A DNA stretch of 5,340 nt, from NCBI GenBank assembly GCA_026417675.1, contig JAOACV010000224.1, positions 1 through 5,340 on the forward strand, read 5' to 3'. The notes beneath the pieces were generated by a model. The model saw only the letters and a program-made list of their open reading frames with translations. It did no database searches and was not told where the DNA came from. How positions within the stretch are numbered: position 1 is the stretch's first letter; every line of letters starts with the position of its first letter. Below are positions 1-5,340 of the stretch, piece by piece. This DNA is from Verrucomicrobiia bacterium. Lineage in GTDB: Bacteria > Verrucomicrobiota > Verrucomicrobiia > CAIQCK01. A program made the position numbers and the translations under genes.

Positions 1-1428
1 GACTACAACGACGTGGTCTATAAGACCCGGCGCGAGAAGTTCAACGCCATCGTCAAAGAAATCGAGGAAGAGCACCGCAAGGGCCGGCCCCTGCTCGTCG
101 GCACCGTCAGCGTCGAAACGAGCGAGCTGCTCTCGCGGATGCTCAAGCGCGCCGGCATTGTCCACTCCGTCCTCAACGCCAAGTATCACCAGATGGAGGC
201 CGAGATCGTCGCGCGCGCCGGCCAGCCCGGCGCCGTTACCATCGCCACCAACATGGCCGGCCGCGGCACCGACATCAAACTCGGCCCCGGTGTGGCCGAA
301 CGCGGCGGTCTGCACGTCATCGGCACCGAACGGCATGAGGCGCGGCGCATTGACCGGCAGCTCCGGGGCCGCTGCGCGCGCCAGGGCGATCCCGGCAGCA
401 GCCGCTTCTACGTGTCGCTCGAAGACGACCCGATGCGCCTCTTCGGCTCCGGCCGCATCGCCAACATCATGGAAAAGGTCGGCATGAAGGAGGGCGAGCC
501 ACTCGAATCGCGCCTGCTGAACCGTTCCATCGAGACTGCCCAGAAGCGCGTGGAGCAGCACAACTACTCCATCCGCAAGCGCACGCTGGAGTTTGACGAC
601 GTAATGAACAAGCAGCGCGAGGTCATCTACGGCTTCCGCAACGAGGTTCTGCGCACCGAGAACCCGCGTTCGATGATCTTCAACGTAATTGAGGAAGTCG
701 TCGCCGACCGCGCCGAGCAGCACATGCCCCACGACAAGCCGGTGGACGAGTGGGACCTCAAGGGCCTCATCAACTGGGCCAACGTCACTTTTCCGCTGGG
801 TCTGCGGCGCGAGCAGGTCGAGCCGTTGCTCGCTGGCGCCGCCCAAGCGAAGGATCACAGCGAGACCTCCGAGAAGGTCGCGCAGTTCCTGATGGCGCGC
901 ATCAAGGACGCCTACGCGGCCAAGGAGGCCAACGAAGACCCGGCGGCTCTCAAAACGCTGGAGCGTTACGTCATCCTCAACGCCGTGGACCGCCTCTGGC
1001 AGGAGCATCTTTATAATATGGACGCCCTGCGCACCGGCATCGGCCTGCGCGCCTACGGTCAGCGCGACCCGCTGGTGGAATACAAGGCCGAGGCGTTCAA
1101 GCTGTTCGAGGAGATGCAGGCGCAGATCAAAAACGAGATCGCCAACAACACGTTCCGCTCCTCTACCAGCCTCGCCGCGTTCGAGAAATTCCTTGCCGCG
1201 CTGCCCAAGCAACTGCTGCACGCCCAAGCCACGGCGTTCGGCGGCACTCCCGGCGCGGGTGGCGCTCCCGCGCAGCGCCGCGAACCCGCCGCGGTTCATC
1301 CCGGCGCCGTCGAGGAGGCCATTGCCGCCGCCGCGCGGCCCGTGCGCCGCGAATCGCGCAAGGTCGGTCGCAACGAACCCTGCCCTTGCGGCAGCGGCAA
1401 GAAATTCAAGCATTGCTGCGGAGCGTGA
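1..1428 (+). CDS. secA: Preprotein translocase ATPase SecA, C-terminal part (5' end outside window)
   Basis: SecA is the cytoplasmic motor that uses ATP to push unfolded preproteins through SecYEG. The frame is open from base 1, so the gene begins upstream; the last 475 codons are present, about half of a usual SecA. Counting codons from base 1, the second nucleotide-binding domain holds [12 protein letters not shown] (codons 84-95) and the arginine-finger region [14 protein letters not shown] (from codon 119). Next come the long scaffold helix with [16 protein letters not shown] (around codons 190-210), the wing region, and the second scaffold stretch with [15 protein letters not shown] (around codon 350). 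A low-complexity Ala/Gly/Pro linker follows, then a SEC-C zinc-binding tail with Cys at codons 461, 463, 472 and 473; this tail type binds SecB or ribosomes in other bacteria. It ends in TGA, 36 bases before lnt. The motif GRCARQGD has Ala where many SecA proteins have Gly. Identity is certain; nothing looks broken. Confidence 0.97.
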   Translation, partial: DYNDVVYKTRREKFNAIVKEIEEEHRKGRPLLVGTVSVETSELLSRMLKRAGIVHSVLNAKYHQMEAEIVARAGQPGAVTIATNMAGRGTDIKLGPGVAERGGLHVIGTERHEARRIDRQLRGRCARQGDPGSSRFYVSLEDDPMRLFGSGRIANIMEKVGMKEGEPLESRLLNRSIETAQKRVEQHNYSIRKRTLEFDDVMNKQREVIYGFRNEVLRTENPRSMIFNVIEEVVADRAEQHMPHDKPVDEWDLKGLINWANVTFPLGLRREQVEPLLAGAAQAKDHSETSEKVAQFLMARIKDAYAAKEANEDPAALKTLERYVILNAVDRLWQEHLYNMDALRTGIGLRAYGQRDPLVEYKAEAFKLFEEMQAQIKNEIANNTFRSSTSLAAFEKFLAALPKQLLHAQATAFGGTPGAGGAPAQRREPAAVHPGAVEEAIAAAARPVRRESRKVGRNEPCPCGSGKKFKHCCGA

Positions 1429-1450
1429 GCAACCCGCAGCCGCCGACGCA

Positions 1451-1456
1451 AGGAGG
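1451..1456 (+). promoter_or_regulatory. Shine-Dalgarno site of lnt
   Basis: AGGAGG lies 8 bases before the GTG at 1465 and decides the start of lnt. The neighbouring ATG at 1463 is followed directly by TGA and cannot be used. This is the strongest ribosome-binding site in the window, which suggests that lnt is translated independently of secA even if the two are co-transcribed. Confidence 0.85.
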
Positions 1457-1464
1457 CGGTAAAT

Positions 1465-3114
1465 GTGATCAAGGCTTTCTCCGACGTGGCAAAACTTCTC
1501 CTCCACGCCATCGCCCGTCCCGATCTGTCGCTCCCGCGCCTGCTCGCTGCGCTCTCCGGCGCGCTACTGATAGTTGCCTATCCGAAACCTGATCTCAGCG
1601 CGGTGGCGTGGTTCGCGGTCATCCCGCTTTTCCTCGCCGCGCGCGGGCGCGGCGCGCGCGACGGCTTCTGGCTCGGCTGGCTGGCTGGGTTGGTCTTCTT
1701 CGTTGGAACGTTCTATTGGTTGTGGCACGTCACGATCCCCGGTTGGATTCTGCTGGCGATGTATCTCGCGGTCTATCCCGGCCTGTGGGGCGCGGCGGTG
1801 GCGGCGGCGACCCGCCGGTTCGATTCCGGCGGGGTCGGCGCGAACTTTGCGCTCATGATCCTCCTGCCGGCCGCGTGGGTCCTGCAGGAATGGCTGCGCG
1901 CCCACGTCATCAGCGGCTTCCCGTGGAACATGCTCGGCGCAAGCCAGCACGCCAACTCTGGGGTCGCCCTCGGCGTCGCGCAGATCGCGGAGTTCACCGG
2001 CGTCTATGGCGTGTCGTTCCTCGTTTGTTTGTTCAACGTTGCCGTGGTTCTCACGGCGGACCGCTTCCGCCGCGACCGCGGTTTCGGACGGCGCCCGCAT
2101 GTCGAGATTTTCGCGGCGCTGATCCTTGTGCTGCTCTGCTGGCGGTTTGGCGCGAACCGCGTCATGCAGTATCGGCCCGGCGACGGAACGCTGACGGTGG
2201 CGTTGATTCAACCGAACATCCCGCAGGAGGTGAAGGAGGACCCGAAGCTGGGCGAGTTGTCCCGCAAACGGCTGCGCGAACTGACAGACCTGGCGGTGGC
2301 GAAATCCAAACCGCGCCTCATCCTATGGCCGGAGACCGCCACGCCCGAATACTTTCGTTGGGACAAGGAATGTTATGCGATCATCACCAACGTCGTTACG
2401 CGCACGGGCGCCTATCTGCTGACCGGCTCGATGGATTTGGATGGTCACGAAAACCCCAAGACGGCGCGCGCCTACAACTCGGTCTTCATGGTCCAGCCGA
2501 ACCTCCACATCCAAAAACCTTACTGGAAAATCCATCTCGTGCCGTTCGGCGAGTTCGTGCCGCTGGAACGATGGCTGCCGTTCATGAAATATGTGACGCC
2601 CATCCCCGGCAGCTTCGATGCGGGCAGCGAATACACGATGCTGCACCTCCACGACCCGCCGCTGAAGCTGGCGCCGCTCATCTGCTTCGAAGACACGTTC
2701 CCCTACCTTGCGCGAGCCTACGCGCGACGCGGCGCGGATCTGCTGGTCAACGTGACCAATGACGCTTGGTTCAAGGAGTCCGCCGGCGCCATCCAGCACG
2801 CCGCCAACGCCGTCTTTCGCGCCATTGAAACCCGCATGCCTCTGCTGCGCTGCGCCAACAACGGCCTCAGCGGTTACATTGATCCCGTCGGCCGCGTCGC
2901 GGATTACATCCACGGCGACGCGCGCGAAGGCATCTTTGTGACCGCTTGGAAGACGCTGAACGTGCCCGTCCCGCGCGCCGGGTCGCGACCGTTGACTTTT
3001 TACACCCGGTATGGTGACGTTTTCGCGCTCGCGTGCATCGGGTTGACAGTCCTCTGGGCCGCAGCCGAAATTGGCGCGCGTTTATTGAAACGAAGACTGA
3101 CGCGTAATGCGTAG
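1465..3114 (+). CDS. lnt: Apolipoprotein N-acyltransferase Lnt
   Basis: Lnt is an inner-membrane enzyme that transfers an acyl chain from a phospholipid to the N-terminal cysteine of diacylglyceryl-apolipoprotein, the last step of lipoprotein maturation after Lgt and LspA. The 549-residue product is slightly longer than the E. coli protein. Residues 25-230 form a block of hydrophobic segments (roughly 27-40, 45-60, 68-88, 93-115, 127-145, 168-198 and 212-228). A nitrilase-type domain follows from about 242 to 500, and a last membrane helix lies near 517-537. The expected catalytic set is complete: Glu290 in LILWPETATP, Lys355 in YWKIHLVPFGEF, Glu363 eight residues later, and Cys407 with Glu409 in LICFED. 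NVTNDAWF (429-436) and LLRCANNGLSG (460-470) also match the family. The GTG start is chosen for its AGGAGG site. The gene ends in TAG, 31 bases before prfB. Its presence indicates a two-membrane cell envelope that makes triacylated lipoproteins. Confidence 0.96.
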   Translation: MIKAFSDVAKLLLHAIARPDLSLPRLLAALSGALLIVAYPKPDLSAVAWFAVIPLFLAARGRGARDGFWLGWLAGLVFFVGTFYWLWHVTIPGWILLAMYLAVYPGLWGAAVAAATRRFDSGGVGANFALMILLPAAWVLQEWLRAHVISGFPWNMLGASQHANSGVALGVAQIAEFTGVYGVSFLVCLFNVAVVLTADRFRRDRGFGRRPHVEIFAALILVLLCWRFGANRVMQYRPGDGTLTVALIQPNIPQEVKEDPKLGELSRKRLRELTDLAVAKSKPRLILWPETATPEYFRWDKECYAIITNVVTRTGAYLLTGSMDLDGHENPKTARAYNSVFMVQPNLHIQKPYWKIHLVPFGEFVPLERWLPFMKYVTPIPGSFDAGSEYTMLHLHDPPLKLAPLICFEDTFPYLARAYARRGADLLVNVTNDAWFKESAGAIQHAANAVFRAIETRMPLLRCANNGLSGYIDPVGRVADYIHGDAREGIFVTAWKTLNVPVPRAGSRPLTFYTRYGDVFALACIGLTVLWAAAEIGARLLKRRLTRNA

Positions 3115-3134
3115 GCTCGGTATTACGCATTGCG
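3103..3134 (+). other. Hairpin across the lnt stop codon and the lnt-prfB gap
   Basis: Bases 3103-3113 can pair with 3124-3134 to form an 11-bp stem (one G-T wobble) around a 10-base loop. The left arm contains the end of lnt and the first two bases of its TAG stop. No run of T follows, so it does not look like a canonical terminator. It could influence coupling between lnt and prfB or protect the message; either role is inference. Confidence 0.5.
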
Positions 3135-3144
3135 AATTACGCAT
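3122..3144 (+). repeat. Tandem ATTACGCAT direct repeat before prfB
   Basis: The 9-base word ATTACGCAT occurs at 3122-3130 and again at 3136-3144, with a 14-base period, ending one base before the prfB ATG. A related inverted word (AATGCGTA) lies at 3106-3113. The short AT-rich repeat stands out from its GC-rich surroundings and occupies the place where a ribosome-binding site would be expected. Confidence 0.6.
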
Positions 3145-3145
3145 C

Positions 3146-4286
3146 ATGCTGGACGACCTGACCAATCGAATCTCGGCGCAAGACGAGCGGCTCGCTCATC
3201 TTCGGAGGTTTCTTTGACCTCGATGCCTGCCAGAAACGCCTGACCGAACTGGAGACCCAGATGGCCGCGCCGGCCTTCTGGAACGACCAGACCAAAGCCA
3301 AAACCATCCTCAACGAGGCCAACGGCCTCCGCCGCAAAATCGAACTGCTCCGCGACGCCGCCAAGAAACTCGACGATGCGCGCGTGCTGGCCGAGTTGAT
3401 TGAGTCGGAGACCGACGAGAAACACCGCGCGGCCGCCCTCAACGACCTCGACAAGGACCTGGCCGCGCTGACGGCCGAACTGGACGCGCTGGAACTGGCC
3501 ACGCTGCTCGGTCAGCCGCACGACGCCAACAACGCCATCCTTTCCATCCACGCCGGCGCGGGCGGCACCGAGAGCTGCGACTGGGCCTCGATGCTTCTGC
3601 GGATGTATCAGCGTTACGCGGAGAGCCGCGGCTTCAAGACCGAGATGCTCGACCTGCTGCCCGGCGATGTCGCCGGCGTCAAGAGCGCCACGATGCTCGT
3701 CAGCGGCCCCTACGCCTACGGCTACATGAAGTGCGAGCGCGGTGTCCACCGCCTCGTCCGCATTTCGCCCTTCGACGCCGGCGCGCGCCGACACACCAGC
3801 TTCGCCAGCGTGGACGTCATCGCGGAAATCGAGGACACCGACGAGGTCGAGATCAACCCCGCCGATGTGAAGATTGACACTTACCGCGCCGGTGGCCGCG
3901 GCGGCCAAAACGTCAACAAAGTCGAGACCGCCGTCCGCCTCACGCACCTGCCGACCGGCATCGTGGTGGAGTGCCAGAACGAACGCAGCCAGCACCAGAA
4001 CCGCGAGGTCGCCTTCAAAGTCCTCCGCTCGCGCCTTTACGAGAAGATGATGGACGAGAAACGCGCCGCGATGGAGAAGTTCTACGGCGAGAAAGGCGAG
4101 ATCGGCTGGGGCCACCAAATCCGCTCCTACGTCTTCCAGCCCTACCGCATGGTCAAAGACCTTCGCACCGGCTACGAGACCGGCAACATCCAGGCCGTCA
4201 TGGACGGCGACCTCGATCCGTTCATCACCGCCTGGCTCCGCGCCGGCTGCCCGACCAAGCGGATGCAGGTGAAGGATTTGGAGTAA
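3146..4286 (+). CDS. prfB: Peptide chain release factor 2 (RF2), programmed +1 frameshift: join 3146-3214 and 3216-4286
   Basis: RF2 recognises UGA and UAA in the ribosomal A site and triggers peptide release. The zero frame runs 23 codons from ATG 3146 and stops at TGA 3215-3217. Skipping T3215 joins LRRFL to [12 protein letters not shown] and gives a 379-residue protein (E. coli RF2 has 365). The fused N-terminus matches the RF2 pattern of about 25 residues before the shift. The stop-recognition tripeptide SPF is at about residues 207-209 (3765-3773). The catalytic GGQ is at about 252-254 (3900-3908), within [27 protein letters not shown] and the C-terminal helices are intact. SPF rather than PxT, together with the frameshift, marks it as RF2 and not RF1. 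No Shine-Dalgarno site precedes ATG 3146; an in-frame ATG at 3107 overlaps the lnt stop and would add 13 residues. I prefer 3146 because its N-terminal length fits the family. The gene ends in TAA. Confidence 0.96.
3203..3218 (+). promoter_or_regulatory. prfB programmed +1 ribosomal frameshift site
   Basis: The site reads CGGAGG TTT CTT TGA C. GGAGG (3204-3208) is an internal Shine-Dalgarno-like element three bases upstream of the slippery CTT (3212-3214), followed by in-frame TGA (3215-3217) and then C. This is the layout and spacing of the classic prfB recoding site. When RF2 is scarce, termination at this UGA is slow, the CTT-bound tRNA slips +1 onto TTT, and full-length RF2 is made; when RF2 is abundant, a 23-residue peptide is released. 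This is established for the family, and the sequence shows every element. Confidence 0.95.
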
Positions 4287-4298
4287 ACGGTATTCACT

Positions 4299-4345
4299 CG
4301 TTCGGGACGTGTTCGCACCGCTGGCGGATTAAGTTTTCCCGAACG
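4299..4345 (+). terminator. Inverted repeat just after prfB, possible transcript 3'-end structure
   Basis: CGTTCGGGA at 4299-4307 pairs exactly with TCCCGAACG at 4337-4345, a 9-bp stem around a 29-base loop, starting 13 bases after the prfB stop. The arm is not followed by a T-run and the loop is long, so an intrinsic terminator is only weakly supported. Its position suits an end of the prfB transcript or an mRNA-stabilising structure. This is inference from placement. Confidence 0.35.
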
Positions 4346-4398
4346 GTTCATCTTGGCTCGCACGCTACGGTCGGCTCGCGCGGTCAGAGGATATCCCA

Positions 4399-4410
4399 AT
4401 CTGCCCAGAT
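4399..4410. promoter_or_regulatory. Small palindrome, possible operator
   Basis: ATCTGCCCAGAT has two 5-base arms around a 2-base centre and lies about 100 bases before the candidate antitoxin. Palindromes of this kind can be operators of autoregulated toxin-antitoxin genes, but the sequence is short and could be chance. No recognisable promoter hexamers accompany it. Confidence 0.2.
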
Positions 4411-4457
4411 GCCGCCTGTTTCGAGATCTCCCGCGCCGGTCCAACCGAGTCGGCCCG

Positions 4458-4496
4458 TGCCTGAGGCGGGCTTAACGGCAATGGTCCCGTCAGGCA
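4458..4496 (+). promoter_or_regulatory. Inverted repeat upstream of the candidate antitoxin, possible operator or leader hairpin
   Basis: TGCCTGA (4458-4464) pairs with TCAGGCA (4490-4496), and inside it CGGG (4467-4470) pairs with CCCG (4486-4489), giving an 11-bp stem with a 2-base bulge and a 15-base loop. The right arm overlaps the purine stretch AGGCAGAG (4492-4499), the only weak ribosome-binding candidate for the ATG at 4509. It may be an operator for autorepression or an RNA hairpin limiting antitoxin translation. Both readings are inference. Confidence 0.4.
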
Positions 4497-4508
4497 GAGT
4501 TGTCTGAC

Positions 4509-4673
4509 ATGATAGCGATTGAAGTCAAGCCCCGCGAATTCCATCGGCGCACGCCACAACCGCAAGAGCTACGGAAGACGATGCATTTCACTCTTGCCGA
4601 ATTCACCGGAACGATCCGTCTTCGCGAAGAACCGTTGCCTTGGCAATCCGCCATCCGGAATGAGTGGCAGTGA
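4509..4673 (+). CDS. Candidate antitoxin of a PIN-domain toxin-antitoxin pair (small hypothetical protein)
   Basis: This 54-residue frame runs from ATG 4509 to TGA 4671-4673. It immediately precedes the PIN toxin and overlaps it by 4 bases (GTGA), the usual antitoxin-first arrangement. The N-terminal half is not recognisable. The C-terminal half (around residues 26-54, including LAEFTGTIRLREEPLPWQ and ending IRNEWQ) has the charged, Trp-containing character of the toxin-binding tails of small VapC partners, as far as I can judge by eye. No ribbon-helix-helix or AbrB-type DNA-binding domain is visible, so it may be a minimal or N-terminally shortened antitoxin. The upstream frame closes at TAA 4473, so no long extension exists; TTG 4500 is a possible alternative start, as is the internal ATG 4581. 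The ribosome-binding signal is weak (AGGCAGAG, 9 bases upstream) and lies in a potential hairpin. The role rests mainly on context. Confidence 0.55.
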   Translation: MIAIEVKPREFHRRTPQPQELRKTMHFTLAEFTGTIRLREEPLPWQSAIRNEWQ

Positions 4674-5029
4674 CCGGCCCACTCGACACCAACGTCCCGT
4701 TTTACCTCCTTGGCGGCCGTCTGGCCGAGCCATTGCCGGCCGGCGACTACGGAATCTCCGTGATCAAGGAAATGGAGTTGCTCGCTTATCCCACCTTGAC
4801 ACCCGAGGAGGAAGATCACGTCCGACAGTTCATCGCGAACCTGGCGATCTGTGAATTGACGCCCACCGTGCGGCTTCGCGCTGTCGCGTTGCGCCGAGCC
4901 GAACGATTGAAACTGCCGGACGCCATCATCTGCGCGACCGCTATCGAACACGGAGTCGAGTTGTGGACAAACGACACGCGGCTCGCAAGTGTTGCCGGCC
5001 TTCGCTGTCGTGTCGTGCGCCTGAAGTAA
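4670..5029 (+). CDS. vapC: PIN-domain ribonuclease toxin, VapC family
   Basis: VapC-type toxins are small Mg-dependent RNases that cut tRNA, rRNA or mRNA when released from their antitoxin. The 119-residue product is of normal length and keeps the full acidic set: Asp6 in LDTN, Glu36 in SVIKEMELL, Asp84 in LPDAIICATA, and Asp102 in WTNDTRL. The order and spacing are those of a complete PIN domain, so the active site looks intact. The GTG at 4670 is chosen because it overlaps the upstream TGA as GTGA and has GGAA (4657-4660) nine bases before it. A GTG at 4664 would add two residues, but its spacing to GGAA is only three bases. Translation is probably coupled to the preceding small frame. The gene ends in TAA. 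The target RNA cannot be told from sequence. A solitary PIN nuclease is possible if the upstream frame is not a true antitoxin, but the overlap argues for a pair. Confidence 0.85.
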   Translation: MTGPLDTNVPFYLLGGRLAEPLPAGDYGISVIKEMELLAYPTLTPEEEDHVRQFIANLAICELTPTVRLRAVALRRAERLKLPDAIICATAIEHGVELWTNDTRLASVAGLRCRVVRLK

Positions 5030-5166
5030 TTGATCGCTCCCTTCCGGCTCCCGCCGCTCGCCCCACGGCTCGAAGGCTTTCGGCGGCTCCCCACTCTCGA
5101 GTTCCTCGGCTCGCCAGCAGCCTCTAGATGTTGAAGGCAAAGATCCGGAACCGGTGCCGTTAATTC

Positions 5167-5193
5167 CCGTAACGCGGACACTCCTGTCCGCGC
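5167..5193 (+). repeat. 27-base palindromic repeat, copy 1
   Basis: The core CGCGGACA-CTCC-TGTCCGCG (5173-5192) is a perfect 8-bp stem with a 4-base loop, preceded by CCGTAA. A second copy lies inverted at 5226-5252, with 23 of 27 positions identical. Short, GC-rich, paired in opposite orientation and intergenic, it resembles REP/BIME-type elements. I associate this GGACACTCCTGTCC word with verrucomicrobial genomes from memory only. Confidence 0.75.
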
Positions 5194-5225
5194 CACGTCA
5201 TCATCAGGCAACGGTGCGCGGAACA

Positions 5226-5252
5226 GCGCAGACAAGAGTGTCTGCGTCACGG
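5226..5252 (-). repeat. 27-base palindromic repeat, copy 2 (inverted)
   Basis: The core CGCAGACA-AGAG-TGTCTGCG (5227-5246) is again a perfect 8-bp stem with a 4-base loop. Read on the minus strand it matches copy 1 except for four transitions. Two of these fall at paired stem positions, changing a G-C pair to A-T and keeping the hairpin intact. Confidence 0.75.
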
Positions 5253-5256
5253 CCGC

Positions 5257-5291
5257 GCAGGTAGCGCCGCTGCCAGCGGCTCGAAGCCTGC
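5257..5291 (+). repeat. Nested hairpin element
   Basis: An inner stem GCCGCT-GCC-AGCGGC (5266-5280, 6 bp, 3-base loop) sits inside an outer stem GCAGG/CCTGC (5257-5261 with 5287-5291), with unpaired bases 5262-5265 and 5281-5286 between them. It begins four bases after palindromic repeat copy 2, so the two may belong to one composite repeat. It is not followed by a T-run. Confidence 0.5.
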
Positions 5292-5340
5292 AAGTTGCGC
5301 GCCGGCTTAGGCTGTTGATTGGTCGGTGCCGTCTTTGCGC

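Larger units (their letters stand above)
5030..5340. other. Gene-free 311 bases after the toxin, with palindromic repeats
   Basis: No convincing coding frame is seen on either strand. Bases 5030-5166 are GC-rich, with scattered short complementary words but no clear element. From 5167 to 5291 lie three palindromic structures, listed separately. From 5292 to the window end I see nothing I can name. A long minus-strand frame covering 4816-5250 mirrors the toxin gene and is not credible. Confidence 0.6.

Noticed and set aside
1564..2211. A 215-codon minus-strand frame inside lnt, and a 384-codon + strand frame at 1608-2762
   Set aside because: Both are GC-driven shadows of lnt, rich in Arg, Ala and Pro, with no domain pattern. 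The lnt frame carries all conserved residues.
3107..3145. An upstream ATG extension of prfB overlapping the lnt stop
   Set aside because: It would add 13 residues not expected in RF2 and has no better ribosome-binding site. The start at 3146 gives the normal pre-frameshift length.
3144..4118. A 324-codon minus-strand frame opposite prfB
   Set aside because: It mirrors the codon pattern of prfB, whose SPF and GGQ motifs are unmistakable on the + strand.
4384..4524. A 46-codon minus-strand open stretch reading like a beta-rich protein end (LGWTGAGDLETGGIW)
   Set aside because: It has no start codon in frame, overlaps the candidate antitoxin, and is short enough to be chance in GC-rich DNA. 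It could be a decayed gene end, but nothing supports that.
4490..5140. A long minus-strand open frame opposite the antitoxin and toxin genes
   Set aside because: It is the antisense shadow of the PIN gene. Its protein is low in recognisable motifs, and the + strand frame has a complete catalytic set.
5173..5246. A CRISPR-like or rho-independent terminator reading of the palindromes
   Set aside because: There are only two copies, inverted relative to each other, with no regular spacers, and neither stem is followed by a T-run.

Overview
The window is GC-rich and tightly packed with conserved housekeeping genes on the + strand. It ends in a small accessory patch. The SecA wording (a [10 protein letters not shown] form of the arginine-finger motif, and a [20 protein letters not shown] helix) resembles the SecA of Chlamydiae and Verrucomicrobia as I remember it. 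The short GC-rich palindromes at the right edge are of a kind I associate with Verrucomicrobia (Pedosphaera/Limisphaerales type). I therefore suggest a verrucomicrobial or related PVC bacterium; this is inference from memory, not a database result.

Layout. Bases 1-1428 are the 3' part of secA (preprotein translocase ATPase), ending in an intact zinc-binding SEC-C tail. After 36 bases and a strong AGGAGG ribosome-binding site comes lnt (1465-3114, GTG start), the membrane apolipoprotein N-acyltransferase, with all its catalytic residues. A 31-base junction holding a hairpin and a 9-base direct repeat leads to prfB (3146-4286), peptide chain release factor 2. prfB must be read through a programmed +1 frameshift: a GGAGG element, then CTT TGA C at 3212-3218. 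A caller that ignores the shift would wrongly start this gene at about 3261.

Bases 4287-5340 differ in character. A 9-bp inverted repeat lies just after prfB. It is followed by a probable two-gene toxin-antitoxin module: a 54-residue candidate antitoxin (4509-4673) overlapping by 4 bases a complete PIN-domain (VapC-type) toxin (4670-5029). An inverted repeat sits immediately upstream of the antitoxin start. The last 311 bases have no convincing gene, but they carry two copies of a 27-base palindromic repeat in opposite orientation, differing by compensatory stem changes, and then a nested hairpin.

How the parts relate. secA and lnt both serve the cell envelope: export of preproteins, then the last acylation step of exported lipoproteins. 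prfB terminates translation at UGA and UAA and regulates itself through the frameshift. The three genes run in one direction with short gaps and may be co-transcribed. The toxin-antitoxin pair and palindromes look like accessory DNA lodged downstream. I see no sign of a wholly new multigene system. The most interesting items are the recoding site, the structured lnt-prfB junction, the unusual candidate antitoxin with its upstream hairpin, and the covarying palindrome pair.
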